Assembly (NCBI GenBank): GCA_026982175.1
Contig: JALSHP010000021.1
Location: forward strand, 1-6,527
DNA length: 6,527 nucleotides
Direction of reading: 5' to 3'
From: Campylobacteraceae bacterium
GTDB lineage: Bacteria; Campylobacterota; Campylobacteria; Campylobacterales; Sulfurovaceae
A program made the translations under genes and the position numbers. The notes under the pieces are model-generated. The model did no database searches and was not told the DNA's origin. It worked only from the letters and a program-made list of their open reading frames with translations. Positions 1 through 5,736 of the stretch are shown here, in pieces (within the stretch, counting starts at the first letter, position 1; every line of letters starts with the position of its first letter).

Positions 1-1
1 C

Positions 2-241
2 TGGGGGAAATACATCACCCAAGGGCAGATTTTGGGGCTTACAGATGATATTATTGAACAATATATTCAGTATTTGGCTGACACACGTTTAAAGGCGATT
101 GGTATGGAGACCATCTATAATGTTACGCATCCCATTAAATGGGCTGATGACTTTGCGAAGTTTAATGACCAAAAAACCAACTTCTTTGAGGGGAATGTAA
201 CCAACTACTCCAAAGGCTCTTTAGATTTGGACGACTTTTAA
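2..241 (+). CDS. nrdB: Ribonucleoside-diphosphate reductase, beta subunit (class I), 3' end only
   Basis: C-terminal 79 residues of the small (R2) subunit of class I ribonucleotide reductase, which carries the diiron/tyrosyl radical cofactor and works with NrdA to make dNTPs in the cytosol. The frame is open from base 2 (WGKYITQGQ...), so the start lies outside the window. Recognition rests on the tail: a helix ending YLADTRLKAIG, then PIKWADDF, then NFFEGNVTNYSKG and an acidic end LDLDDF. In the family, the NFFE...Y segment precedes a flexible tail whose tyrosine relays the radical to the large subunit, and whose last residues dock on it; the Y in VTNYSKG is the likely relay residue. The metal-ligand region is not visible. 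The stop is TAA, and the next gene starts 5 bases later on the same strand, so the two are probably co-transcribed. Confidence 0.9.
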   Translation, partial: WGKYITQGQILGLTDDIIEQYIQYLADTRLKAIGMETIYNVTHPIKWADDFAKFNDQKTNFFEGNVTNYSKGSLDLDDF

Positions 242-246
242 GTCTT

Positions 247-1011
247 ATGGTCAAAAAGCCTTTAAATCACACTGCACACAATGGCGACTTCTTAGTCGCC
301 ACACTTCAAAACAAAACACTTGAAAGTTATGAGCAAAATCTTCAATACCTACTCAACTATATTAAAAATTCTAAAGCCCAATTAATTGTTGCTCCTGAAT
401 TGTGTTTGACCAATTTTGACTATGAAAATTTTGAAGAGGCAAGTGCCTTTTATGAGAGAGCTTTACCTGAACTCTTAACACTCATAGATGAACAAATAGT
501 TGTTTTAACAATGAGCATCAAAGAAGATGAAAAGTTTTTTAACAGAGCAGTTGTTATTCATCAACAAAAAATAGTCCATCAACAAGACAAACATAAACTT
601 TTTAAACTTGGAGATGAAGAGAAATATTTTGCAGTAGGTGACAAAAATCAAATAAAAAAATTTAAAATTAACAATATTACTTACGCCATATTAATCTGTT
701 TTGAATTACGATTTAAAGAGCTTTGGAAACAGATAGAAGGGGCTGATGTGATACTGATTCCTGCACGTTGGGGAAAGAGTCGTCAAATACATTTAGAGAC
801 ACTTAGCCGTGCCTTAGGCATTATGAACCAATGCTTTGTGGTTGTGAGTAATTCAGCCGATGAGGACATGGCATTGGCTTCAGCCATCATCGCTCCTTGG
901 GGAGAGGTTTATGCTGATGAGACTTTAGAGCTTATTGAAAAAAATATAAATCTTAAAGAGGTAAGAAGAGTACGCCGTTTAATTAATGTTGAACAGGATA
1001 GTCCTCAATAA
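247..1011 (+). CDS. Carbon-nitrogen hydrolase family protein (nitrilase superfamily amidase)
   Basis: 254 residues, a normal length for a single-domain nitrilase-superfamily enzyme that hydrolyses non-peptide C-N bonds (amides). The triad is visible: Glu51 in APELCLTNF, Lys115 in QDKHKLFKLGDEEKYF (aligned with the family YRKxHLF segment), and Cys151 in ILICFELRF. The following IPARWGKSRQIHLETLSRA and the later VVSNSA and IIAPWGEV segments are also family-typical. No signal peptide is seen, so it is probably cytosolic. The substrate cannot be read from sequence; omega-amidase-like or another small-amide hydrolase is possible. ATG 247 is the only plausible start: there is no clear Shine-Dalgarno, the upstream nrdB stop is 5 bases away, and the next in-frame Met is residue 89. 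Translation is therefore probably coupled to nrdB. The 3' end overlaps the opposing TPR gene by 29 bases. Confidence 0.88.
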   Translation: MVKKPLNHTAHNGDFLVATLQNKTLESYEQNLQYLLNYIKNSKAQLIVAPELCLTNFDYENFEEASAFYERALPELLTLIDEQIVVLTMSIKEDEKFFNRAVVIHQQKIVHQQDKHKLFKLGDEEKYFAVGDKNQIKKFKINNITYAILICFELRFKELWKQIEGADVILIPARWGKSRQIHLETLSRALGIMNQCFVVVSNSADEDMALASAIIAPWGEVYADETLELIEKNINLKEVRRVRRLINVEQDSPQ

Positions 1012-1750
1012 CATCAATGTCTTCTAAGGCAATGCCTTCTTCTTGTCTAATATGTTTTGCATACTCTTTTGCTTTTTGGTACTGTTGCGTGGCAAAGTAG
1101 AGTTGAGCGATATTTTTGTAGTTATTTTGAGTAAGGTCATGCTCCTCTCCAAAGTTCTCTTTATTTATTTTGAGGGCTTTTTTATGAAGTTCTATGGCTT
1201 TATTGTTATCTCCTTGTAAGGCTTCTAGTACAGCTAAATTGGTATAAGAAATGGCAATGTCAAGGTTCTCTTTTTTCCGAATCTCTTGCTTGATATTAAT
1301 TGTTTTTTCAGTTAAATTAATTGCTTTTTGAGTTTCACCCATTGAAGCATAAAGTGTTCCAATATTATTATAACTTTCAGCTGTCTTACTGCTATTTTGC
1401 CCTAAAAACCTTTTACGCACCTCTAATGCTTTGCTTAAAAATGCCAAAGCTTTAGGGTATTCTTTCATCTTTTTATAGATAAGCCCTAAGTTATTATAGG
1501 AAGTCGCCGTATTAAGGTCATCACTGCCTAAAATTTTCTCTTTAATGGCAATGGATTGATGATAATAGGCAATTGCTTTTTTATAGTCCCCTTTTTTATA
1601 AGCATCCACCCCTTGATTGTTTAAAATATTGGCTTGTTGAAGTGCTTGATGTTTACTAGTATTATCTTTAGGGCTATCTGTTTTCTTTAAAAGTGCCGTA
1701 CATCCTGTAGAGAGAAAAATGGTCAACAATAGAGCGAAAAGTTTAATCAT
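983..1750 (-). CDS. TPR-repeat lipoprotein
   Basis: 255-residue exported lipoprotein. From ATG 1750 it begins MIKLFALLLTIFLSTGC: a lysine, a hydrophobic core and an LSTGC lipobox, so Cys17 would be the lipidated residue after signal peptidase II cleavage. About five tetratricopeptide repeats follow, spaced by about 42 residues as in the kinesin-light-chain-like TPR class: NNQGVDAYKKGDYKKAI, YNNLGLIYKKMKEYPKAL, YNNIGTLYASMGETQKAI, YTNLAVLEALQGDNNKAI and YKNIAQLYFATQQYQKAK. TPRs are protein-binding scaffolds; the partner is unknown. An upstream in-frame ATG (1777) would add nine residues before the signal peptide. I prefer 1750 because an AGGA ribosome binding site (1760-1757) lies 6 bases before it, and because the candidate -10 (1784-1779) overlaps the upstream ATG. 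It is divergent from the thioredoxin-like lipoprotein gene and convergent with the amidase gene. Confidence 0.87.
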   Translation of the reverse strand: MIKLFALLLTIFLSTGCTALLKKTDSPKDNTSKHQALQQANILNNQGVDAYKKGDYKKAIAYYHQSIAIKEKILGSDDLNTATSYNNLGLIYKKMKEYPKALAFLSKALEVRKRFLGQNSSKTAESYNNIGTLYASMGETQKAINLTEKTINIKQEIRKKENLDIAISYTNLAVLEALQGDNNKAIELHKKALKINKENFGEEHDLTQNNYKNIAQLYFATQQYQKAKEYAKHIRQEEGIALEDIDVIEDYPVQH

Positions 1751-1756
1751 ACAATA

Positions 1757-1760
1757 TCCT
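1757..1760 (-). promoter_or_regulatory. Ribosome binding site deciding the TPR lipoprotein start
   Basis: AGGA on the minus strand, 6 bases before ATG 1750. No comparable motif precedes the alternative ATG at 1777, so this site favours the shorter protein whose signal peptide begins at residue 1. Confidence 0.65.
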
Positions 1761-1778
1761 AGGGTATTAATTGACATA

Positions 1779-1784
1779 ATTATA
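1779..1784 (-). promoter_or_regulatory. Candidate -10 promoter element (TATAAT) for the TPR lipoprotein gene
   Basis: A perfect TATAAT hexamer on the minus strand. Transcription would start near 1772, giving a leader of about 20 bases before ATG 1750. No clear -35 is seen, which is usual for housekeeping promoters in Campylobacterota. Confidence 0.55.
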
Positions 1785-1843
1785 CTATAGGATAAGCACC
1801 TTTAACTTAAAAGTAAATACCCCACAAAGTGTTAACAAAAATT

Positions 1844-1852
1844 TGTTATAAT
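1844..1852 (+). promoter_or_regulatory. Candidate extended -10 promoter (TGTTATAAT) for the thioredoxin-like lipoprotein gene
   Basis: An extended -10 (TGn plus TATAAT, hexamer at 1847-1852) on the + strand. Transcription would start near 1859, leaving a leader of about 25 bases before ATG 1884. The opposite-strand TATAAT at 1784-1779 makes the 133-base gap a divergent promoter region. No -35 consensus is visible. Confidence 0.6.
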
Positions 1853-1883
1853 AGATGAATATTAAATCGAAGCGAGATAAATA

Positions 1884-2588
1884 ATGAGAAAAATACTAGG
1901 AAGCCTATTGATAGCCTTACTTCTAACTGCCTGTGGTTCAGAAGAGAATGGACAAGAGAAACAGTTTAATACGGACAAAAAAGTTGAAACCAAAAGTGAG
2001 ACCCAAAATGAACTCAAAGAGATGGAGCAACTAGAGAAAAAAATTGCCACCGTAGCCAAAGAGCCTCAAAAAGCAGTGACACCCCCTACCAAAAAAACAG
2101 AACAAGCAACAGAAAAGTTGGCAAAGAATATTTTTGAGTTAACCACAATTGAGGGTAAAAAACTTCATGTTGATGAAGCGTTAAACGGCATTACTTTTCA
2201 AGAGCATAAAGATAAAATTGTTCTACTTATTTTCTTTGGATACCGTTGTCCTCCATGTCTCAAAGAAATTCCTGCCATTACAAAACTTGTGGCTGAAAAA
2301 GGCGATAAACTCGCCGTAATTGGCATGGAAGTTCAACGTTTACCCGAAGAGCAACTTAAAACTTTCACTGCTAATAAAAAAATAAACTATACGGTACTTT
2401 CAGGTGAAAATACAGAGAACTCTAAGTTTATCTCTTATATTGCTGAACGTGCTAGATGGACAGGTTCTATTCCATTTCTAGTGGGTATTGCCACCAATGG
2501 TGAAGTAGGTGTTGTCCATGTTGGTGGTATGGGACTGGGTGAATTTAAAACCGTCTTTGACAATTTAGAGAAACAATCAAAACAGTAA
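1884..2588 (+). CDS. TlpA/thioredoxin-like lipoprotein with CPPC active site
   Basis: 234 residues. A short signal peptide (MRKILGSLLIALLLTAC) ends in a lipobox with Cys17 as the lipid attachment site. Residues 18-82 are a charged Lys/Glu/Gln-rich linker. A thioredoxin fold follows from about residue 83. It contains LIFFGYRCPPCLKEIP with the redox pair Cys122 and Cys125, and GSIPFLVG, whose Pro197 is at the usual cis-proline position facing the active site. This layout fits membrane-tethered TlpA/ResA-type thiol-disulfide oxidoreductases acting in the periplasm, for example in cytochrome c maturation or reduction of protein disulfides; the specific client is unknown. A CPPC rather than CxxC-His motif suggests a reductant-like TlpA role, which is an inference. 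A weak SD-like GCGAGA lies 6 bases before ATG 1884. The stop is 3 bases from the end of the opposing membrane-protein gene. Confidence 0.88.
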   Translation: MRKILGSLLIALLLTACGSEENGQEKQFNTDKKVETKSETQNELKEMEQLEKKIATVAKEPQKAVTPPTKKTEQATEKLAKNIFELTTIEGKKLHVDEALNGITFQEHKDKIVLLIFFGYRCPPCLKEIPAITKLVAEKGDKLAVIGMEVQRLPEEQLKTFTANKKINYTVLSGENTENSKFISYIAERARWTGSIPFLVGIATNGEVGVVHVGGMGLGEFKTVFDNLEKQSKQ

Positions 2589-2591
2589 CAA

Positions 2592-3389
2592 CTACTCTTC
2601 AACCAATCGTCGGGCCATCATGGCTCCGATGGATATAATCACCATAAAAACATACATACATCCCATCATTAGGATGTTTCCCAAGATATTGACAAAAGGT
2701 ATTAACATCAATAGGCTGCTAACAGCCACCATGGCAAAAACAGCTCCAATTAAAACCAAACCAAATATTGCCACATAGTTAAAATAGGTTTTTTGAAATG
2801 CACTTCGCCATACATCCAATGAAAAAATAGAAAATACGGCTTTAAATCCCTCTGAAAAATCATTAGCCAATACAATATTTGAGTGTACTAATGGTTGCAC
2901 ATAAGAAAGAAGTAGTGAGATAAGAAGAATGGGTAGCCCTAAAGTTGCCAGTGCCATCACCAATGCCATCTGATCCATCCCCTCATGTATTAAACCTGTA
3001 GCACCACCAATAACACCTACAAGAACTAAGGTAATCAACAGAAGCACAATCCACCCCATATAAGCACCAAAAGCGACTTGAATATGTTGTTTTATGACAT
3101 TTTCTATCTTACTCTCTTCAATAGTTGCTACATAGGTATCAATGTCATGCGTGGCATAGAACATCTTGCCTACATGAATTTGAATCATCATGCCAAATAC
3201 CCCTGCAAAAACCATAAAAAGTGTACCCATGAGAGGTAGTCCCCCAAAAAGATTTAGAACAATAAATAGCCCCATTGCTATAAGTGTAAATTTTTGGTTT
3301 AAACGGATAAACTCCCATGCTAAACGAAAAGTATTTTTAACAGCTTCACTCTCTAATGCTTCATCAATCAATCTTCTATTATCTTGCAT
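2592..3389 (-). CDS. Multi-pass inner-membrane protein of unknown function
   Basis: 265 residues. I do not recognise the family with confidence. An N-terminal stretch of about 33 residues (MQDNRRLIDEALESEAVKN...) precedes about six hydrophobic segments, at roughly 34-49, 52-70, 109-131, 144-166, 205-230 and 233-256. The loop at about 71-105 is polar (GKMFYATHDIDTYVATIEES), and the protein ends with a short charged tail, ARRLVEE. No catalytic motif or signal peptide was seen. A good AGGA ribosome binding site (3399-3396) lies 6 bases before ATG 3389. The gene lies 50 bases downstream of the M48 protease gene on the same strand and is probably the last gene of that operon, which suggests a shared membrane-related job. 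It resembles generic DUF4013/BPSS1780-like membrane proteins only in overall character. Confidence 0.8.
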   Translation of the reverse strand: MQDNRRLIDEALESEAVKNTFRLAWEFIRLNQKFTLIAMGLFIVLNLFGGLPLMGTLFMVFAGVFGMMIQIHVGKMFYATHDIDTYVATIEESKIENVIKQHIQVAFGAYMGWIVLLLITLVLVGVIGGATGLIHEGMDQMALVMALATLGLPILLISLLLSYVQPLVHSNIVLANDFSEGFKAVFSIFSLDVWRSAFQKTYFNYVAIFGLVLIGAVFAMVAVSSLLMLIPFVNILGNILMMGCMYVFMVIISIGAMMARRLVEE

Positions 3390-3425
3390 CTATAATCCTT
3401 TAACTATTAGACTTCTTGCAAAAAG

Positions 3426-3431
3426 ATTGTA
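3426..3431 (-). promoter_or_regulatory. Possible weak -10 element (TACAAT) between the protease and membrane-protein genes
   Basis: TACAAT on the minus strand in the 50-base gap would start transcription near 3419, about 30 bases before ATG 3389. It is one mismatch from consensus and has no TG extension. It could give the last gene its own transcript, but read-through from the protease gene is equally likely. Confidence 0.25.
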
Positions 3432-3439
3432 ACATAAGA

Positions 3440-4531
3440 CTATTTACAAGTGGTCAATCCTTGAGCAAAACATTCACTATAACGATTAGCAAGGTCAATA
3501 CGTTGTTGTGTATTAGGATGAGAAGAGAAGTAGTCTAAAAATTCGTCATCTTCACCCTTCTCTTTTCTACTATAATCTTCTGTCATATAAGTGGTCATAC
3601 GTGCCATGATATTTGAAAATGATTTGGGGTCAATCCCTGCTTTTAACATCTTCTTAAAGGCATACAAATCTGCTTCAGACTCATGTCCACGTGAATAAGC
3701 CGAACTCACTAAAGCAGAACCAAGCCCTACTCCCATGTCACCCATACCAGAAGCATCACCTGTCATCATCATAACAGCTACGGTGATAAATGTTCCCTCT
3801 ATGAGCATCTCTAATCCATGCCTATGCACCACATGTCCCATCTCATGTAACATAACGGCATCTATCTCATCTTGATTGGCAGCTATTTGTATAAATTTGT
3901 CAGTTAAAACAATATCTCCAGAGGGGAGAGCTAAAGCATTGGGGATTTCTGTGCCATCCATTGTCCATGAGCGAAAATGCAGTTTATAGACTATCTCGCT
4001 CTCATCTTCAATGCTAAGCTTAGATAACTTATCATTAAAATGTAAACGAATTTTCTCTTTGGTATCGTCACTTAGGGTACTCTCTTCAAACATGACCTTA
4101 TCTAAAAACTTCATACTCCCTTTAGCAATAAGATTGTTTGTCTCATAAGGCAAGGTATGGGCTATTTGGGTACTTGCCCATGGAATTCCCCATTTAAAAA
4201 AAGAGAATGCTGTAGCTATAGAAAGCATAAAAGCTACAATAACAGCACGATAATGTGTCTCCATGTAATGAATAACAGCATTTACTTTTTGTCTTCCTTT
4301 AAAGAGAATATCAATGCCATCATTATCTAAGGTACTAAACATTGAGCCATCATCTAAGATGATTTTTCGTGCTACATTACCTAGTCGTTCACTCACTTTT
4401 AAGCTAGAAGCATCTCCTCGATAGGCTGTTTTGTCTTCTAAGACAATGGCATATCGTCCTAAATCATTAATCTCAAATGTCGCAACAAAACGTTCTGCAC
4501 TACCTTGGGGATGCCAATAACCTTGTATCAT
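3440..4531 (-). CDS. M48 family zinc metalloprotease with N-terminal accessory domain and membrane anchor
   Basis: 363 residues. Residues 1-80 form a soluble, probably beta-rich accessory domain (MIQGYWHPQG..., GRYAIV, DGSMFSTLDNDG), like the N-terminal extension seen in some M48 proteins (DUF7092-type, from memory). One membrane helix follows at about 95-113, preceded by positive charges (KGRQK, HYR), which suggests an N-in topology with the protease domain in the periplasm. The zinc site is HEMGH at 229-233 (His229, Glu230, His233), with Glu284 of HESEAD as the likely third ligand. SSHPNTQQRI at 336-345 is the usual C-terminal M48 motif. M48 enzymes typically handle damaged or misassembled envelope proteins; the target here is unknown. 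The ATG directly follows the DUF898 stop (TAGATG), with AGG (4541-4539) 7 bases before it, so translation is probably coupled to the end of DUF898. Confidence 0.9.
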   Translation of the reverse strand: MIQGYWHPQGSAERFVATFEINDLGRYAIVLEDKTAYRGDASSLKVSERLGNVARKIILDDGSMFSTLDNDGIDILFKGRQKVNAVIHYMETHYRAVIVAFMLSIATAFSFFKWGIPWASTQIAHTLPYETNNLIAKGSMKFLDKVMFEESTLSDDTKEKIRLHFNDKLSKLSIEDESEIVYKLHFRSWTMDGTEIPNALALPSGDIVLTDKFIQIAANQDEIDAVMLHEMGHVVHRHGLEMLIEGTFITVAVMMMTGDASGMGDMGVGLGSALVSSAYSRGHESEADLYAFKKMLKAGIDPKSFSNIMARMTTYMTEDYSRKEKGEDDEFLDYFSSHPNTQQRIDLANRYSECFAQGLTTCK

Positions 4532-5113
4532 CTAAAAACCTACATCCATATCAACATCAAAGGCTTCACCTATCTGCTCACCAATCGCACCACCACGCTC
4601 TTGCTCTTGGCTAAGGTATTCATTAAATCCACTAGAAGTATCAACCAAAGTATTTTCAAGCATCAATCTTGCCATGCGTACTTTTGCCCAAGGCATTGCA
4701 AACCCAATACTCACAAGAATCATTAAGAAGTTAGTAAACATAACCCATGCCAATGCTCTCGCACCCAAAGTAGATTGAAATGAGATGTTATTATCTAGTA
4801 AAGTATTTTCATAAACATAAGCCCTTGTACGACTGACAATGTATGCCCCTGCTAATAAAGAAGCAATAATAAATCCAACATATCCAACAATAAAAAGTAT
4901 TTCTGCTACCATGTTTTCTCCTAAGATAAAAAGAGCTAATCCCATCACAACCAAAGGCATAAGTGCTAACCCAAGCCCTTTACCATAAATGGCTAAAAAC
5001 TTTTTGGTCTCTAAATTCGTTGAGAATGCCCCTTGCCCATAAAAACTATTGCCAAGCATATACTCTTTTGATTTTTTTTGAATAAACACTATCACAGATA
5101 GATATAGAGCCAT
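4532..5113 (-). CDS. C-terminal fragment of the DUF898 protein (193 residues from first Met)
   Basis: Downstream piece of the broken gene. The frame is open from 5167, just after the TAA, and the first ATG is at 5113. That ATG has no convincing ribosome binding site and sits inside a hydrophobic segment (GIIVGISIMALYLSVIVF), so it is probably not a natural start. The piece holds the second half of DUF898: NSFYGQGAF, hydrophobic stretches, the SRTRAYVYENTLL loop, the second PWAKVR motif and the acidic GEAFDVDMDVGF end. The stop abuts the M48 start. Confidence 0.4.
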   Translation of the reverse strand: MALYLSVIVFIQKKSKEYMLGNSFYGQGAFSTNLETKKFLAIYGKGLGLALMPLVVMGLALFILGENMVAEILFIVGYVGFIIASLLAGAYIVSRTRAYVYENTLLDNNISFQSTLGARALAWVMFTNFLMILVSIGFAMPWAKVRMARLMLENTLVDTSSGFNEYLSQEQERGGAIGEQIGEAFDVDMDVGF

Positions 5114-5332
5114 AATACTAATACCAACAATGATACCAGCAATTGTTATTATGGTAGGGTCAATTTCTTAGCTTTCTAAAAGAGGTACAATAACCGATGC
5201 CAATAGAACAACACCCGCAATCATCAAAACAACAAGCAATGGATACCCTAAAAAAATCTTATAAGAAGTTTTTAATGCCCCTCTAAATGAAAAGTGTACA
5301 TTGGAAAAACTGGTTACTTTCATGTTAAACAT

Positions 5333-5653
5333 TCAACTTCGCCAAATGAGCCATGGAAGAATTAACATAAAAAATGCCATAAATCCAAGCGCATATTGTG
5401 GTGCAATTTGTGTTATAAAAGTGTAGATAGCAAAGAGTATTACTCCTATAATAAATCCTAAAAGTAGTTGTTCCCCTGTGGCATGATATGCAAAATTTCT
5501 ATCAGCTAAGGTACTGTTAGCATAAAAATAGCGACGATTTCTTACTTTTGCCCATGGGTAATAGATACCCAATGTAATAATGGTCAATAAAATATTAACA
5601 ATCCAAATCTTAAAATATTCACTTCCTGTTCCGTTAAAGCGTAATGCTTCCAT
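5333..5653 (-). CDS. N-terminal fragment of the DUF898 protein (106 residues)
   Basis: The only part of the broken DUF898 gene that would be made from the original start. It has an N-terminal LRFNGTGSEYF motif, hydrophobic segments at about 14-34, 63-81 and 87-104, and a basic PWAKVRNRRYFYANSTL loop at 33-49. It stops at TGA right after PWLIWRS. The next codon is ATG (TGAATG), so re-initiation on the 54-residue middle piece (5332-5168) is physically possible. Whether a stable protein results is unknown. Confidence 0.45.
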   Translation of the reverse strand: MEALRFNGTGSEYFKIWIVNILLTIITLGIYYPWAKVRNRRYFYANSTLADRNFAYHATGEQLLLGFIIGVILFAIYTFITQIAPQYALGFMAFFMLILPWLIWRS

Positions 5654-5660
5654 GGCTAAA

Positions 5661-5665
5661 TCCTT
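5661..5665 (-). promoter_or_regulatory. Ribosome binding site of the DUF898 gene
   Basis: AAGGA on the minus strand, 7 bases before ATG 5653. It fixes the start of the DUF898 frame and is intact although the gene is interrupted downstream. Confidence 0.6.
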
Positions 5666-5686
5666 ATGTAATTTTTAACACAATAA

Positions 5687-5695
5687 ACTATAACA
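5687..5695 (-). promoter_or_regulatory. Candidate extended -10 promoter (TGTTATAGT) for the DUF898/M48/membrane-protein operon
   Basis: An extended -10 element on the minus strand (hexamer TATAGT at 5692-5687, TG at 5695-5694). Transcription would start near 5680, giving a leader of about 27 bases to ATG 5653. It has the same TGn-TATAnT form as the candidate promoter at 1844-1852. No -35 is visible. Confidence 0.5.
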
Positions 5696-5736
5696 TTTTT
5701 TGTGAATAATCTTAGTAAATTTTAAAAATCTAAGTT

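Larger units (their letters stand above)
4532..5653 (-). pseudogene. DUF898 (YjgN-type) multi-pass membrane protein, interrupted by two in-frame stops
   Basis: One continuous minus-strand frame of 374 codons from ATG 5653 to TAG 4534-4532, interrupted by TGA at 5335-5333 (codon 107) and TAA at 5170-5168 (codon 162). There is no frameshift: reading through both stops gives about 371 residues, near the family's usual length. Family features lie in all three pieces: LRFNGTGSEYFKIWIVN and ITLGIYYPWAKVRNRRY in the first, TSFSNVHFSFRGALKTSYK in the second, and NSFYGQGAF, a second PWAKVR (FAMPWAKVRMARL) and the ending IGEAFDVDMDVGF in the third. The repeated PWAKVR units reflect the internal duplication of DUF898. 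The function of DUF898 is unknown; it often neighbours M48 proteases. A ribosome binding site (AAGGA, 5665-5661) and a candidate extended -10 precede ATG 5653. Likely a recently disabled gene; readthrough or translation as pieces is not excluded. Confidence 0.8.

Noticed and set aside
239..254. GACTTTTAAGTC palindrome around the nrdB stop as a terminator or operator.
   Set aside because: It is a 5-base arm palindrome with a 2-base centre, cannot form a stable hairpin and lies within an apparent operon junction.
1751..1777. Longer TPR lipoprotein start at ATG 1777.
   Set aside because: It would place nine residues, including a Cys, before a textbook lipoprotein signal peptide, lacks a ribosome binding site and overlaps the candidate -10.
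1862..2059. Minus-strand open frame of 65 codons opposite the thioredoxin-like lipoprotein gene.
   Set aside because: It is antisense to a well-supported gene, its Ser/Phe/Leu-rich protein is an artefact of the opposite strand, and it covers that gene's promoter side without a ribosome binding site.
2614..2624. GCCATCATGGC hairpin near the thioredoxin-like/membrane-protein convergent ends.
   Set aside because: It lies inside coding sequence, has a 4-pair stem with a 3-base loop, and has no T-run after it on either strand.
3190..3432. Plus-strand open frame of 80 codons opposite the start of the membrane-protein gene.
   Set aside because: It is antisense to a gene with a good ribosome binding site and clear hydrophobic segments, and has no recognisable protein features.
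4505..4726. Plus-strand open frame of 73 codons across the DUF898/M48 junction.
   Set aside because: It is antisense to two recognised families, has low-complexity composition and no supporting start signal.
5711..5734. Possible bidirectional terminator (CTTAG ... CTAAG) between the Ig-like protein gene and the DUF898 promoter.
   Set aside because: The stem is only 5 pairs with a 14-base AT-rich loop and no following T-run of useful length, so it is too weak to call.
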